Source: Sphingomonas bacterium
Lineage (GTDB): Bacteria > Pseudomonadota > Alphaproteobacteria > Sphingomonadales > Sphingomonadaceae
Length of the DNA: 64,000 bases
Reading direction: 5' to 3'
Assembly (NCBI RefSeq): GCF_903642285.1
Contig: NZ_CAHJWJ010000001.1
Coordinates: 173,861 to 237,860 of the forward strand
Below, piece after piece: positions 1-10,500 of the stretch; the first letter of the stretch is position 1; each line of letters starts with the position of its first letter. The notes under the pieces are model-generated. The model was given only the letters and a program-made list of their open reading frames with translations, did no database searches and was not told the origin of the DNA. The position numbers and the translations under genes are program-made.

Positions 1-1
1 G

Positions 2-130
2 TACGGGATTGACGGCAAGAACTCCGCGTATTCGCAATGGTTTGTCTCCGCTAACGTCGATTTGACGGATCGTCGGGTCGTACCGATACTGACCCCAGAG
101 GCGACGGACGGTATCCGCCAACCCGGATAG
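2..130 (+). CDS. C-terminal fragment of an unknown protein (cut by window edge)
   Basis: The second reading frame is open from the window edge for 42 codons and ends in TAG at 128-130; the other two forward frames close within 60 bases. The visible tail contains WFVSANVDLTDRRVVP and ends in RQPG. The composition looks like a real C-terminus, but there is no recognisable motif and no function can be given. The next gene on this strand starts about 120 bases later, so the two could share a transcript. It could still be a chance open frame. Confidence 0.4.
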   Translation, partial: YGIDGKNSAYSQWFVSANVDLTDRRVVPILTPEATDGIRQPG

Positions 131-252
131 CGGCCCGCGTGTCGTCGGATCGTTTGCGCACCATCATCATAACCCGACGCGTCGAAACGCGCGCGGCGCC
201 CCCATGCGCCGTGCCGGTGGCGACTTGCGTCGCTAGCGGAAAGGGCATGCTC

Positions 253-1275
253 ATGGACCTCAAGGCGAATTTTTCCTTCCGACCGCTCCCGCCGATCGCG
301 GCACCGATCCATCTGCCCTTTCCGGGGATCCTCGATCCGCTCGGTCCGCTGAAGGATCTGCCGGGGACGTGGGTCGGCACCGGCTTCAACACGATCTGGC
401 GTCCGTTCTTTCCCAAGGGTCCGGGCGGCGAGGACGAGTTCCTCGAACTCAACCTGACCAGCGAGCAGATCGAATTCGCGGCGATCAGCGGGCCGATCCC
501 CAATCGCGGATTCCTGCAGCCCGACATCAACATGTTCGGTCTGACTTATCTCCAGCAGATCAGCGACGCGGTCGTCGGCGGCGGGCTGCACATCGAACCG
601 GGTATCTGGGCCACGGTGCCGCAAACGACCAATCCGGCCGAGCCGCCGACCGTCGTCCGGATGGCGTCTATCCCGCACGGTACGACGATTCTGGCGCAGG
701 GCACCGCGACCGCCGTGCCGAGTGGCCCGCAGTTCCAGCCGGTCAACATCAATCCGATCCCGGTCCACGGCCCCGCGGTGCCGTTCGAGCAGCAGAACCT
801 GTCGCAACCGTCCGCGTTCCGATCGCCGCCGGCGCAGATCGTCGGGATCACGCAGGCGATGGTGAACAACCCCAATTCGGTCCTCGCCACCGCGATCCAG
901 GGGCAGACGATCACGTCGATGACCGTCCTGCAGGTCTCCACCACCGCACCGCCGCCGCCGACCATCGGGGGCGGGACGAGCAATACCGCCTTCCTTGCAG
1001 GCGGCCCGGCGGGCCCCAACGCCGATGCCGTGACCGTCAGCGCGACGTTCTGGATCGAGAACGTGAAGGGCGCCAACGGTGCGCCCGATTTCCTCCAGCT
1101 GCAATATACCCAGACGGTGATGCTGGTGTTCGACGAAGGCATCAAATGGCCGCACGTCACCGTTGGGACGCTGCGCAAGAAAGTGCCGTCGATCGTGCCC
1201 GCCGCCTTCGTCGATCCGCAAATGCCCGCCGAGCTGCTGGCTCGGATCCACGCGGATCAGGCTCCGAAGGTCTAG
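253..1275 (+). CDS. Hypothetical protein with GxWxGxG-like motif
   Basis: A protein of about 340 residues of unknown function. I start it at the second of two nearby in-frame ATGs (247 and 253) because the GGAAAGGG at about 239-245 is correctly spaced only from 253. There is no signal peptide or membrane segment. Near residue 40 the sequence GTWVGTGFN resembles the GxWxGxG motif of small heme- or lipid-binding beta-barrels such as nitrobindin. That is a motif resemblance only, and the protein is much longer than those barrels. The rest is rich in Pro, Thr, Ile and Val, with a Pro run (APPPPP) near residue 235. It ends 43 bases from the convergent trmFO. Confidence 0.7.
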   Translation: MDLKANFSFRPLPPIAAPIHLPFPGILDPLGPLKDLPGTWVGTGFNTIWRPFFPKGPGGEDEFLELNLTSEQIEFAAISGPIPNRGFLQPDINMFGLTYLQQISDAVVGGGLHIEPGIWATVPQTTNPAEPPTVVRMASIPHGTTILAQGTATAVPSGPQFQPVNINPIPVHGPAVPFEQQNLSQPSAFRSPPAQIVGITQAMVNNPNSVLATAIQGQTITSMTVLQVSTTAPPPPTIGGGTSNTAFLAGGPAGPNADAVTVSATFWIENVKGANGAPDFLQLQYTQTVMLVFDEGIKWPHVTVGTLRKKVPSIVPAAFVDPQMPAELLARIHADQAPKV

Positions 1276-1318
1276 CGGAATCATCCGATCGACTCGCTTT
1301 CGTACAGCACGGAATGGC

Positions 1319-2698
1319 CTAGGGCTCGACAAGGGCGTCGCGTGCGGCCAGTGCGACGCCCCCGATCGACGATCCTGCGATCCATGCCGCGAGCGCGGCA
1401 CGCGCGCGATCGGTATACATGCGCTTGCGGTCAGCCTTCCTAGTCCGGCCGGGGATCGGCGGGAACAGTCCGAAATTGACGTTCATCGGCTGATATGTTT
1501 CCGTGGTCGCGGCACCGGTGATGTGACCCAGCAGCGCACCGAGCGCGGTATCGACCGGCGGCGGGGTTAGCGTGCGCCCTGCCAGTTCGGCCGCAGCGAA
1601 ACGGCCTGCCATCAGGCCGATGCCCGCGCTTTCGATATAGCCCTCGCATCCCGTGATCTGCCCCGCGAAGCGAAGCGAAGGCCGCGATTTCAGCCGCAGC
1701 GTCTCGTCGAGCAGGTCGGGCGACCGGATGAACGTGTTGCGGTGAAGCCCACCCAATCGCGCGAACTCCGCATGCTCCAGCCCGGGAATGGTGCGGAACA
1801 GTCGCACCTGATCGGCATGTTTCAGCTTGGTCTGGAAGCCGACCATGTTCCACAGCGTGCCGAGCGCGTTGTCCTGCCGCAACTGGACGACCGCGTACGG
1901 CCAGCGTCCGGTCTTCGGATCGTCGAGCCCCACGGGTTTCATCGGGCCGTAGCGAAGCGTATCGACCCCGCGTTCCGCCATCACCTCGATCGGCATGCAC
2001 CCCTCGAAATAGGGCGTATCCCGCTCCCAGTCCTTGAACGGCGTCTTCTCGCCTTCGATCAGGCCGGCGTGGAAGGCCAGATACTGGTCCTTCGTCATCG
2101 GGCAGTTGATGTAATCCTTGGTCTCGCCCTTGTCCCAGCGGCTGGCGAACCAGGCGACGTCCATGTCGATGCTGTCGCGGTGGACGATGGGGGCGAGCGC
2201 ATCGAAGAACGCGAGCGCCTCCGCCCCCGTCGCCGCGCCGATCCCCTCGGCAAGCGCAGCGGCGGTCAGCGGCCCGGTCGCGACGATCGCGGGCCCGTCG
2301 GGCAGCGTATCGATCCGTTCGCGGACGAGATCGACATTGGGATGCGCGGCCAGCGCGGCGGTGACGCCGGCGGCATAGCCTTCGCGGTCGACCGCAAGCG
2401 CCGAGCCGGCTGGCACGCGGTGCTTGTCCGCCTCGCGCAGGATCAGCGAGCCGAGCATACGCATCTCCTGGTGCAGCAACCCGACCGCATTCGCCTCGGC
2501 ATCGTCCGAGCGGAAGCTGTTCGAACAGACGAGTTCGGCCAGATCGTCGGTCTGGTGCGCCGGCGTCGCCTCGCCCCCCCTTGTCGGATCTGCGCCGCGC
2601 ATCTCCGACAGGCGGACCCGGAAGCCGCTTTCGGCCAGCTGCCATGCGGCTTCGGAACCGGCGAGACCGCCGCCGACGACGTGAATGTCGTACTTCAT
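1319..2698 (-). CDS. trmFO: Methylenetetrahydrofolate--tRNA-(uracil-5-)-methyltransferase TrmFO
   Basis: TrmFO uses 5,10-methylenetetrahydrofolate and FAD to make 5-methyluridine at position 54 of the tRNA T-loop. The 459-residue length is normal for the family. The N-terminal dinucleotide-binding motif [14 protein letters not shown] lies at residues 8-21, followed by the family blocks [25 protein letters not shown] and YGPMKPVGL. The C-terminal [19 protein letters not shown] is a second FAD-contact block. The second half keeps the diagnostic [10 protein letters not shown]. It is convergent with the preceding gene. Together with the two rRNA/tRNA methyltransferase genes further along, it is one of several RNA-modification genes in the window. 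Confidence 0.97.
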   Translation of the reverse strand: MKYDIHVVGGGLAGSEAAWQLAESGFRVRLSEMRGADPTRGGEATPAHQTDDLAELVCSNSFRSDDAEANAVGLLHQEMRMLGSLILREADKHRVPAGSALAVDREGYAAGVTAALAAHPNVDLVRERIDTLPDGPAIVATGPLTAAALAEGIGAATGAEALAFFDALAPIVHRDSIDMDVAWFASRWDKGETKDYINCPMTKDQYLAFHAGLIEGEKTPFKDWERDTPYFEGCMPIEVMAERGVDTLRYGPMKPVGLDDPKTGRWPYAVVQLRQDNALGTLWNMVGFQTKLKHADQVRLFRTIPGLEHAEFARLGGLHRNTFIRSPDLLDETLRLKSRPSLRFAGQITGCEGYIESAGIGLMAGRFAAAELAGRTLTPPPVDTALGALLGHITGAATTETYQPMNVNFGLFPPIPGRTRKADRKRMYTDRARAALAAWIAGSSIGGVALAARDALVEP

Positions 2699-2761
2699 CG
2701 CGCTCGGTTCGGTCGAAAGGTCATAAAAGTCACGGGAAAACGCGTTTCTCCTCTACATCCA

Positions 2762-3142
2762 TCACGAGCGCGGCATTGGTTGGGCGTAGCACGCAGCATA
2801 GGCGAGACGGTTGTCGTAGCGATGACGGTGACCGACGAGCCGGCCGCCGCGATAGATGGGCATCACATAACCATTGATCCCGCGGTCCACCGCCCGGTCG
2901 AAGCTTCGTGCACGGCCCTCGTCCAGCGCAGCGTCCCAGGCTGTGGCGAACGCGGCCGACCGGTGGCGCAGGCGATACGCGGACTTGGCACTGATGCCGA
3001 CCGCCTTCGCCGCCGCGGCCACGCCGCCGAACTGCGACAAATGGGCAAGGAATTGCGCCTGTCGCCCGATCGTCCAGCCATCGTGGCGGCGGGATGCGGC
3101 AAGCGGCTGGGCGGACGGATCGGGTATGGGCTGGTCGGTCAT
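2762..3142 (-). CDS. Small helix-turn-helix protein
   Basis: A 126-residue basic protein. Residues about 38-60 (GGVAAAAKAVGISAKSAYRLRHR) look like a resolvase/LysR-style helix-turn-helix: an Ala-rich first helix, a GIS turn, and a Ser/Tyr/Arg recognition helix. The C-terminal half ends in GGRLVGHRHRYDNRLAYAACYA. A longer version from ATG 3172 is possible; neither start has a good ribosome site, and I prefer MTDQP at 3142. It is divergent from the DUF488 gene and lies upstream of trmFO on the same strand. It is probably a DNA-binding protein of unknown target; no ligand or oligomer domain is visible. Confidence 0.75.
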   Translation of the reverse strand: MTDQPIPDPSAQPLAASRRHDGWTIGRQAQFLAHLSQFGGVAAAAKAVGISAKSAYRLRHRSAAFATAWDAALDEGRARSFDRAVDRGINGYVMPIYRGGRLVGHRHRYDNRLAYAACYAQPMPRS

Positions 3143-3255
3143 CCGCCAAGGCTGCCCCGGTTTTTCCAACATTGCCAGCGGAAATGTATCTGCTTTGTTC
3201 CCGGGCGCGTACCGGTTCGCTGGCGTCGCGACACGCCCGCGCCCATATCGACATC

Positions 3256-3699
3256 ATGAAAATCTATACGATCGGCTACGAAGCCACCACGATGGCCGAC
3301 TTCCTCGCGGCCTTGACGATGGCGGACGTGAAGCGGGTGATCGACGTCCGCGCGTTGCCGCTGTCGCGTCGTCCGGGCTTTTCCAAATCCTCGCTTGCCG
3401 CTTCGTTGGCGGAGGCGGGGATCGGCTATGTCCATCTGAAGGCGCTGGGCACGCCCAAGCCCGGGCGCGACGCCGCGAAAAAGGGCGATGTCGCGACGTT
3501 GCGCACGGTCTATGCCGGACAGCTGGAACTGCCCGACGCGCAGGCGCAGGCGGCGGTCATGATGGACCTCGCCGCCGAGATGCCCAGCGCGCTGCTATGC
3601 TACGAACGCGACCCGTGCCATTGCCATCGGACACTGCTGCTGGCCGCGGTGGGCGAGGGGGCGGAGGTGGTCGATCTATATGCCCAAGCGGCGGCCTAG
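3256..3699 (+). CDS. DUF488 family protein
   Basis: A 147-residue protein that starts MKIYTIGYEATT, the typical DUF488 N-terminus, and contains VIDVRALPLSRRPGFSK (residues about 30-46). The Cys/His-rich segment CYERDPCHCHR lies near residues 115-125. The conserved R, S and Cys/His positions define the family, whose biochemical role is not firmly known. The frame stays open upstream to 3094, but ATG 3256 matches the family start. It stands alone, divergent from the small HTH gene and convergent with the DUF1989 gene. Confidence 0.85.
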   Translation: MKIYTIGYEATTMADFLAALTMADVKRVIDVRALPLSRRPGFSKSSLAASLAEAGIGYVHLKALGTPKPGRDAAKKGDVATLRTVYAGQLELPDAQAQAAVMMDLAAEMPSALLCYERDPCHCHRTLLLAAVGEGAEVVDLYAQAAA

Positions 3700-3761
3700 T
3701 TGTTCCTGTTATCCCACGAAAGCGGTCGCCCAGGGTTGCGACAACCGGAAGGACAGTCGCC

Positions 3762-4352
3762 CTATCGCCCGCCGATCGCGTAATGAATCGGCTTGAACGT
3801 CCCGCCATTGGAGTCCGGCGCGGAGCAGGCGGTCAGGCCGACGATCAGGTCCATCGCCGCGCGAAACGCGATCCGGTCGCCCGCCCTGCTGATCGGCGGC
3901 AGGACGCGAAGCGTGCCGGTCGCGCCGTCTACGGCCACGTTCATGAAGCAATTGAACGCCGTCGGGATCCGGTCGGGCAGGACACCATATGGCGCGAGCG
4001 CCGCCGTCAGATTGCCGAAACAGCCCCGATGCGGCGGGAGCGTCGGGTAGAAATGGTGGAACGTGTCGTAGGAACAGGGCGTCAGCAGGAAGTCGTGGCG
4101 ACCTACATCGTCGCGTACGATCTCCAGCATCGGCTGCGACCGGTTGGAATACAGGATATGGCCGGTGGTGAGATAGATCGTTTCGGCATAGTCGAGCGTC
4201 CGGCCCGACGAAACGACTTCACCGATATCGTCCGCGTTGAACGCCAGCAGGTCGGCCACCTGTTCGCCGCGCGGATCGATGACATCGAGCGTCTCGCCGC
4301 GCGCCAGCCGGAACGCGGTGCCGCTGCGCTCCGATATCTCGACGACCGTCAC
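3762..4352 (-). CDS. DUF1989 (urea carboxylase-associated / CgdAB-like) family protein
   Basis: A 196-residue cytoplasmic protein with the DUF1989 signature: RLARGETLDVIDPRGEQVADLL at the start, then GHILYSNRSQPMLEI, LLTPCSYDTF, GCFGNL and IPTAFNCFMNV. DUF1989 includes the urea-carboxylase-associated proteins and the two subunits of carboxyguanidine deiminase (CgdA/CgdB). Those enzymes work on guanidine-type nitrogen, so an amidino/guanidino or related substrate is a reasonable inference. The start overlaps the stop of the preceding YqcI/YcgG-type gene by ATGA (4349-4352), implying coupled translation. No carboxylase gene is nearby, so it is probably not the standard guanidine pathway. Confidence 0.85.
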   Translation of the reverse strand: MTVVEISERSGTAFRLARGETLDVIDPRGEQVADLLAFNADDIGEVVSSGRTLDYAETIYLTTGHILYSNRSQPMLEIVRDDVGRHDFLLTPCSYDTFHHFYPTLPPHRGCFGNLTAALAPYGVLPDRIPTAFNCFMNVAVDGATGTLRVLPPISRAGDRIAFRAAMDLIVGLTACSAPDSNGGTFKPIHYAIGGR

Positions 4353-5059
4353 GGCGTCGCGCCACCGCCATAGGAAAACGGGCAGCGCCAGACATCGTCG
4401 ACCGCACGGCCGCTATATTGGCGCGCCTCGCTGACTTCGCCGTGCCGGTCGAGCATCGGGTTGCGCGATCCGGCGACCGCCTCGTCGCGCACCATGATCT
4501 TTTCGCGCATCGTCTCGTACCGACCCTGCGCGCGCAGCGTGGTGAACTGGTCGTGTAGGTTGAAGACCATGGTCGGCTTCGCGAAACGTCGCGCCGGGCG
4601 GCTGGCGCGTGCGTGGAGGCCGACGACGAAGAACGCCTCGCCACCGAAGCTGAGCGAGAAATGCGGACTGTCCGGATCGGCGCTGACCCGCTCGTCATAA
4701 TCCTGACCGCGCCACACGTCCTTGTCCGACAGCGATTGGATACGCGCCCACAATGCCCGTTCGAAATCGCGTTCCTCCATCACATCGGGTGCATCGAACA
4801 CGATCGCCAGGCTGCGGAAAAGCGTGGGATCGGCGCGGTAGGCCCCGGCGAACTGGAGCAGCTTGTCGTGTATCCGCAGATCGTCCCAGGCGCTGTCGAT
4901 CCGCCTGCACGACAGCAGTTCAAGCGTCCCGCGAGCGACCGCGGCCTTCGCCCCGACGCAAGGGAAATCCGCCGCCGCGATGTGATCGCGGAGCAGGTCT
5001 TCATGGTGGTCCTGGTATTCTAGGTGCCAGGGAAACAGCGGCGAATGATTGAAAGGCAT
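4349..5059 (-). CDS. YqcI/YcgG family heme-dependent N-hydroxylase-like protein
   Basis: A 236-residue protein resembling the YqcI/YcgG family. It begins with a short FPWHLEYQDHHEDLL-like region, then FPCVGAKAAVARG, a central PHFSLSFGGEAFFVVGLH, and a C-terminal FSYGGG tail. Characterised relatives are heme proteins that hydroxylate a guanidino nitrogen (DcsA in D-cycloserine synthesis, GntA in guanitoxin synthesis). Hydroxylation of a guanidine-containing substrate is therefore inferred, not shown. It forms a two-gene unit with the DUF1989 gene through a 4-base overlap. The 84 bases upstream carry paired GTTC/GAAC elements. No other guanitoxin or cycloserine gene is visible. Confidence 0.8.
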   Translation of the reverse strand: MPFNHSPLFPWHLEYQDHHEDLLRDHIAAADFPCVGAKAAVARGTLELLSCRRIDSAWDDLRIHDKLLQFAGAYRADPTLFRSLAIVFDAPDVMEERDFERALWARIQSLSDKDVWRGQDYDERVSADPDSPHFSLSFGGEAFFVVGLHARASRPARRFAKPTMVFNLHDQFTTLRAQGRYETMREKIMVRDEAVAGSRNPMLDRHGEVSEARQYSGRAVDDVWRCPFSYGGGATP

Positions 5060-5063
5060 ATCC

Positions 5064-5125
5064 CGGACGACGTTTGTCCGGCCCGTCTGTTCCTCGAACT
5101 ACCGCAGGTTAGGATGTTCTCGAAC
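5064..5125 (-). promoter_or_regulatory. Paired GTTC-N-GAAC elements upstream of the YcgG-like operon
   Basis: The intergenic stretch holds CGGAC-N7-GTCCG (5064-5080) and two near-identical half-palindromes, GTTCCTCGAAC (5089-5099) and GTTCTCGAAC (5116-5125), with centres about 26 bp apart. This spacing would suit a dimer pair on one face of DNA. No regulator is named by the sequence. The region lies between the DUF952 stop and the YcgG-like start on the same strand, so it probably contains that operon's own promoter. Confidence 0.35.
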
Positions 5126-5143
5126 GGGACGGTCCGACGCGAT

Positions 5144-5508
5144 CTACCCCGCGATCGGCAGTTTCACCGCTCCGTCACGCGTACGTTCCAGCGGGCCATA
5201 GGCAATGACCGTTTCCAGCAGCAGCGGGCCGTAGAGATGCGGGAACAGCTGCCCGCCGCGGCTTTCCTCCCAGCGTAGCGTGGTGTCGAACGATCCCAGA
5301 TCGACCGCCGCGAGGTGCAAGTCTGTCTGTCCCGCGAAATGCTTGTCCACCGTCTCGGTCAGCTGCCCGGCGGTCGACAGATGGATATAGCCGTCCGCCA
5401 GATCGACGGCCGCGCCGGCGAAGATGCCGGTCGTCTCCAGCGTCGCCATCTGATCCGCGGTCAGGACCTTGTACGCGGTCTGGGGCCGCGCGATATTCTC
5501 TCCGGTAC

Positions 5509-5512
<4 letters not shown>
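5144..5512 (-). CDS. DUF952 family protein
   Basis: A 122-residue small protein with the DUF952 pattern: YKVLTADQM near the N-terminus, DLADGYIHLSTAGQLTETV in the middle, and GGQLFPHLYGPLLLETV toward the end. The family is compact and shares a fold with ADP-ribosyltransferase-like proteins, but its function is not known. Its ATG overlaps the gyrA stop (ATGA, 5509-5512), so it is cotranscribed and translationally coupled to gyrase subunit A. Confidence 0.88.
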
Positions 5513-8289
<2,777 letters not shown>

Positions 8290-8352
8290 TTTTCACGCTT
8301 TCGGGTTATGTCGGTTCAGTGACAACCCTAGCCTACGAGGCGTCGCCTGACC

Positions 8353-8378
8353 ACCCCCGCGCAGGGCAGCGCGGGGGT
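8353..8378. terminator. Perfect 10-bp GC hairpin between gyrA and the 8.4-8.8 kb gene
   Basis: ACCCCCGCGC / GCGCGGGGGT arms flank the 6-base loop AGGGCA. It lies 16 bases beyond the stop of the secreted Lys/Thr/Ala/Pro-rich gene and 64 bases before gyrA on the same strand. There is no T-run, so it may be a factor-assisted terminator or an mRNA 3'-end stabiliser. Confidence 0.5.
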
Positions 8379-8394
8379 AGAACGCACGTTACGC

Positions 8395-8802
8395 CTACTT
8401 GCAGGCCTTCTTGTCGGCGTTGCCCGCGAGCGAGCAATTATACGTGACGGTCTTGCCGTTCGCGAGCTTCGCCTGGACCATGCGACCCGACGCGGCGGGC
8501 TTCGGCTTGGTCTTCGTCACGATGGCAGGGGTCGTCGTCGTTTTCGAGGTCGATACGGTCTTCGCGGTCATGGTCGCCTTGGGCGCGGGCGCGGGCGCGG
8601 GCGCAGGCGCGGTCTTCGGTGCGGTCGTGGTCTTGGACACCGTCACGGTCTTCGGCGCCGCGGCGGTCTTCGGTGTGACGACCGTCGTCTTGGTCTTGGT
8701 CGTCGCCTTGGGCGTCGGCTTCGCGGCCTGGGCGTCGGCGATGGTCGCGGTGGACAGCATCGCGGCACCGGCCAGCAAGGCGGCGGACAGGAATCTGGTC
8801 AT
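8395..8802 (-). CDS. Secreted Lys/Thr/Ala/Pro-rich low-complexity protein
   Basis: A 135-residue protein with a clear signal peptide (residues 1-24, cleavage after ADA). A very biased middle is built from KTTT, PKTA and an APAPAPAPAP run, and a short ordered C-terminus follows: MVQAKLANGKTVTYNCSLAG then a final Cys/Lys. The AP run comes from a tandem GGGCGC-type repeat near 8580-8605 and could vary in length between strains. The C-terminus has two Cys that could pair in the periplasm. Function is unknown; a wall- or polyanion-binding linker protein is a guess from composition only. A GAGAGGAG ribosome site supports the start. Confidence 0.8.
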   Translation of the reverse strand: MTRFLSAALLAGAAMLSTATIADAQAAKPTPKATTKTKTTVVTPKTAAAPKTVTVSKTTTAPKTAPAPAPAPAPKATMTAKTVSTSKTTTTPAIVTKTKPKPAASGRMVQAKLANGKTVTYNCSLAGNADKKACK

Positions 8803-8822
8803 GGGAACGCTCCTCTCGTTAC

Positions 8823-8839
8823 ACGCCCCCCGGGGGCGT
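8823..8839. promoter_or_regulatory. Near-perfect GC palindrome upstream of the secreted protein gene
   Basis: ACGCCCCC and GGGGGCGT surround a single C, 20 bases before the 8802 start codon. The one-base loop argues for a DNA operator rather than an RNA hairpin, but no matching regulator is known to me. Confidence 0.3.
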
Positions 8840-8897
8840 TATGCGCAAGCTGCGACACAATCGCGCGGCGTGCAACATGCGAATAAAGACAGGTCGA

Positions 8898-9596
8898 TTA
8901 CGGCGCGATCTCGGACCCGTCCCAAGCGAACATCCGGCCGCTGTCGGGCGGCTTCAACCCGTCGATCACATCGAGCAGCTGCACGGCCGCGCGGTCGGGC
9001 GCAAAGAGACGACCGGGGCCGACATTGCCGCGGAAGGGTTTCGACAAGGCGGTGTCGACCGTACCCGGGTGCAACGCCACGACGATCCCGCGGTCGTTGC
9101 GGCGCTTGTCGCCGATCGCGATCGTCCGGATCAACTGGTTGAGCGCCGCTTTCGACGCGCGATAGGCGTGCCAGCCGCCCAGATTGTTGTCCGCGATGCT
9201 GCCGATCCGCGCGGACAGCACCGCGAACACGGTTCGGCCGGTGCGCGGCATGATCGGCAGGACGTGCTTCGCGATCACTGCGGGCCCGATCGCGTTGATC
9301 GCCAGGTTCCGCGCCATCCAGGCCGGGTCGAGCTCGGCCAGCGCCTTTTCAGGCCCGCGGTCGGCGTCGTGGAGCAGCCCGGTCGCGACGATGACGAGCG
9401 TCGGCGGCGGCCCCTTCGCCACCAGCGCGGCGGCCGCCGCGATGCTCGCCTCGTCGGTCACGTCCAGGTGTCGATCGCCTGCGAACGACCGCGCGAAGGC
9501 GTGGACGACATCGAACGCCGCCTCGTCGCGGATCGCCTCGACCAGCGCCGCGCCGATCCCGCCCGAAGCACCGATGACCACCGCGCTCGCCACCAC
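8898..9596 (-). CDS. Short-chain dehydrogenase/reductase
   Basis: An NAD(P)-binding SDR of about 232 residues. GASGGIG near residues 8-14 is the Rossmann glycine motif, and YRASKAALNQL carries the catalytic Tyr and Lys, with Ser in VLSARIGS upstream. The arrangement resembles the C-factor (CsgA)-like branch, whose substrates are mostly unknown. The first candidate start is far upstream, but GGGGAAC at 9604-9610 sits correctly before GTG 9596 and leaves 16 bases after the yaaA stop. yaaA and this gene therefore form a two-gene transcript. Confidence 0.88.
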   Translation of the reverse strand: MVASAVVIGASGGIGAALVEAIRDEAAFDVVHAFARSFAGDRHLDVTDEASIAAAAALVAKGPPPTLVIVATGLLHDADRGPEKALAELDPAWMARNLAINAIGPAVIAKHVLPIMPRTGRTVFAVLSARIGSIADNNLGGWHAYRASKAALNQLIRTIAIGDKRRNDRGIVVALHPGTVDTALSKPFRGNVGPGRLFAPDRAAVQLLDVIDGLKPPDSGRMFAWDGSEIAP

Positions 9597-9612
9597 CGTC
9601 AGTTCCCCACCA

Positions 9613-10368
9613 TCATCGCCGCATGAACTGCCAGCGATCGTCGTCGCTGGCGTTGGCATCGAACGCGTAGCCGTCGGTGTCGAAATCCTTCATGCCGTCG
9701 ATCCGGTCGATCCGGTGTTCGACCAGATAGCGTGCCATCATCCCCCGTGCTTTCTTGGCGTGGAAGCTGACGAAGCGCGGGCCGTCGGGGCCGGGTTCGC
9801 GGAAATCGACGTCGATCACGCGGACATCGCGGGGCAGGCGGCCGGCGACCGCTGCCCAATATTCCTGGCTGGCGAGGTTCAGCACCGTGCCGGACCCCTC
9901 CTCCGCGACATCGGCGGCGAGGCAATCGGCGATCCGGCCGCCCCACCAGTCGGTCAGCTTGGTTCGGCGCGGTGCCCAGTGCGTTCCCATCTCCAGCCTG
10001 TAAGGCCGCATCGCGTCGAGCGGGCGGAGCAGCCCGTAAAGCCCGGAGAGCATACGGACATGATCCTGCGCATAGTCGATCGCGGGCGCGTCCAGCGTTG
10101 CGGCCTCCAGCCCGGTATAGACGTCGCCGGCAAAGGCGAAGAGGGCGGGGCGCTGGGGCGCGGCGGCGAAATCGCGGAACCGGTCCGCGTTCAGCTTCGC
10201 GAGCGCCGGCGATATCTTCATCAGCGCGGACAGTTTCTTCCGGCTGAGGTGCGATGCGGCCTTCGCCAGCGTCGCCGCCTCGGCGGCGAACCGCGGGGTC
10301 GTCGGCGTCAGCGCGGGCAGCGGCGTGTCATAGTCGAGCGTCTTGGCGGGGGAGAGCGTTGCGATCAT
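9613..10368 (-). CDS. yaaA: Peroxide stress protein YaaA
   Basis: A 251-residue DUF328/YaaA protein: MIATLSPAKTLDY at the start, FAFAGDVYTGLEA, LSGLYGLLRPLD and FHAKKARGMMARY in order. In E. coli YaaA limits damage from intracellular iron during hydrogen peroxide stress and binds DNA. A much longer open frame runs upstream to 11358, but that part lies opposite the 10.5-11.8 kb gene; the family start is ATG 10368. It is divergent from the secreted TPR-like gene at 10501, so the 132-base gap must contain both promoters. It is followed by the SDR gene. Confidence 0.95.
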   Translation of the reverse strand: MIATLSPAKTLDYDTPLPALTPTTPRFAAEAATLAKAASHLSRKKLSALMKISPALAKLNADRFRDFAAAPQRPALFAFAGDVYTGLEAATLDAPAIDYAQDHVRMLSGLYGLLRPLDAMRPYRLEMGTHWAPRRTKLTDWWGGRIADCLAADVAEEGSGTVLNLASQEYWAAVAGRLPRDVRVIDVDFREPGPDGPRFVSFHAKKARGMMARYLVEHRIDRIDGMKDFDTDGYAFDANASDDDRWQFMRR

Positions 10369-10500
10369 GCGCCCGTCGCTAGCCGTGGAGCCTTCCGCGT
10401 TCAATCGGCGTTCACCCGGGCATCGCTTGAACGTGCCCGACCCGCACGGTAGAGCGACGCGGTTATCAAGGCGCTGGCGCCCGACAAGGAGAGTTCCCGG

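Noticed and set aside
8575..8610. A tandem GGGCGC run that resembles a minisatellite or CRISPR-like spacing
   Set aside because: It encodes the Ala-Pro run of the secreted Lys/Thr-rich protein, with no spacers; it is a coding repeat.
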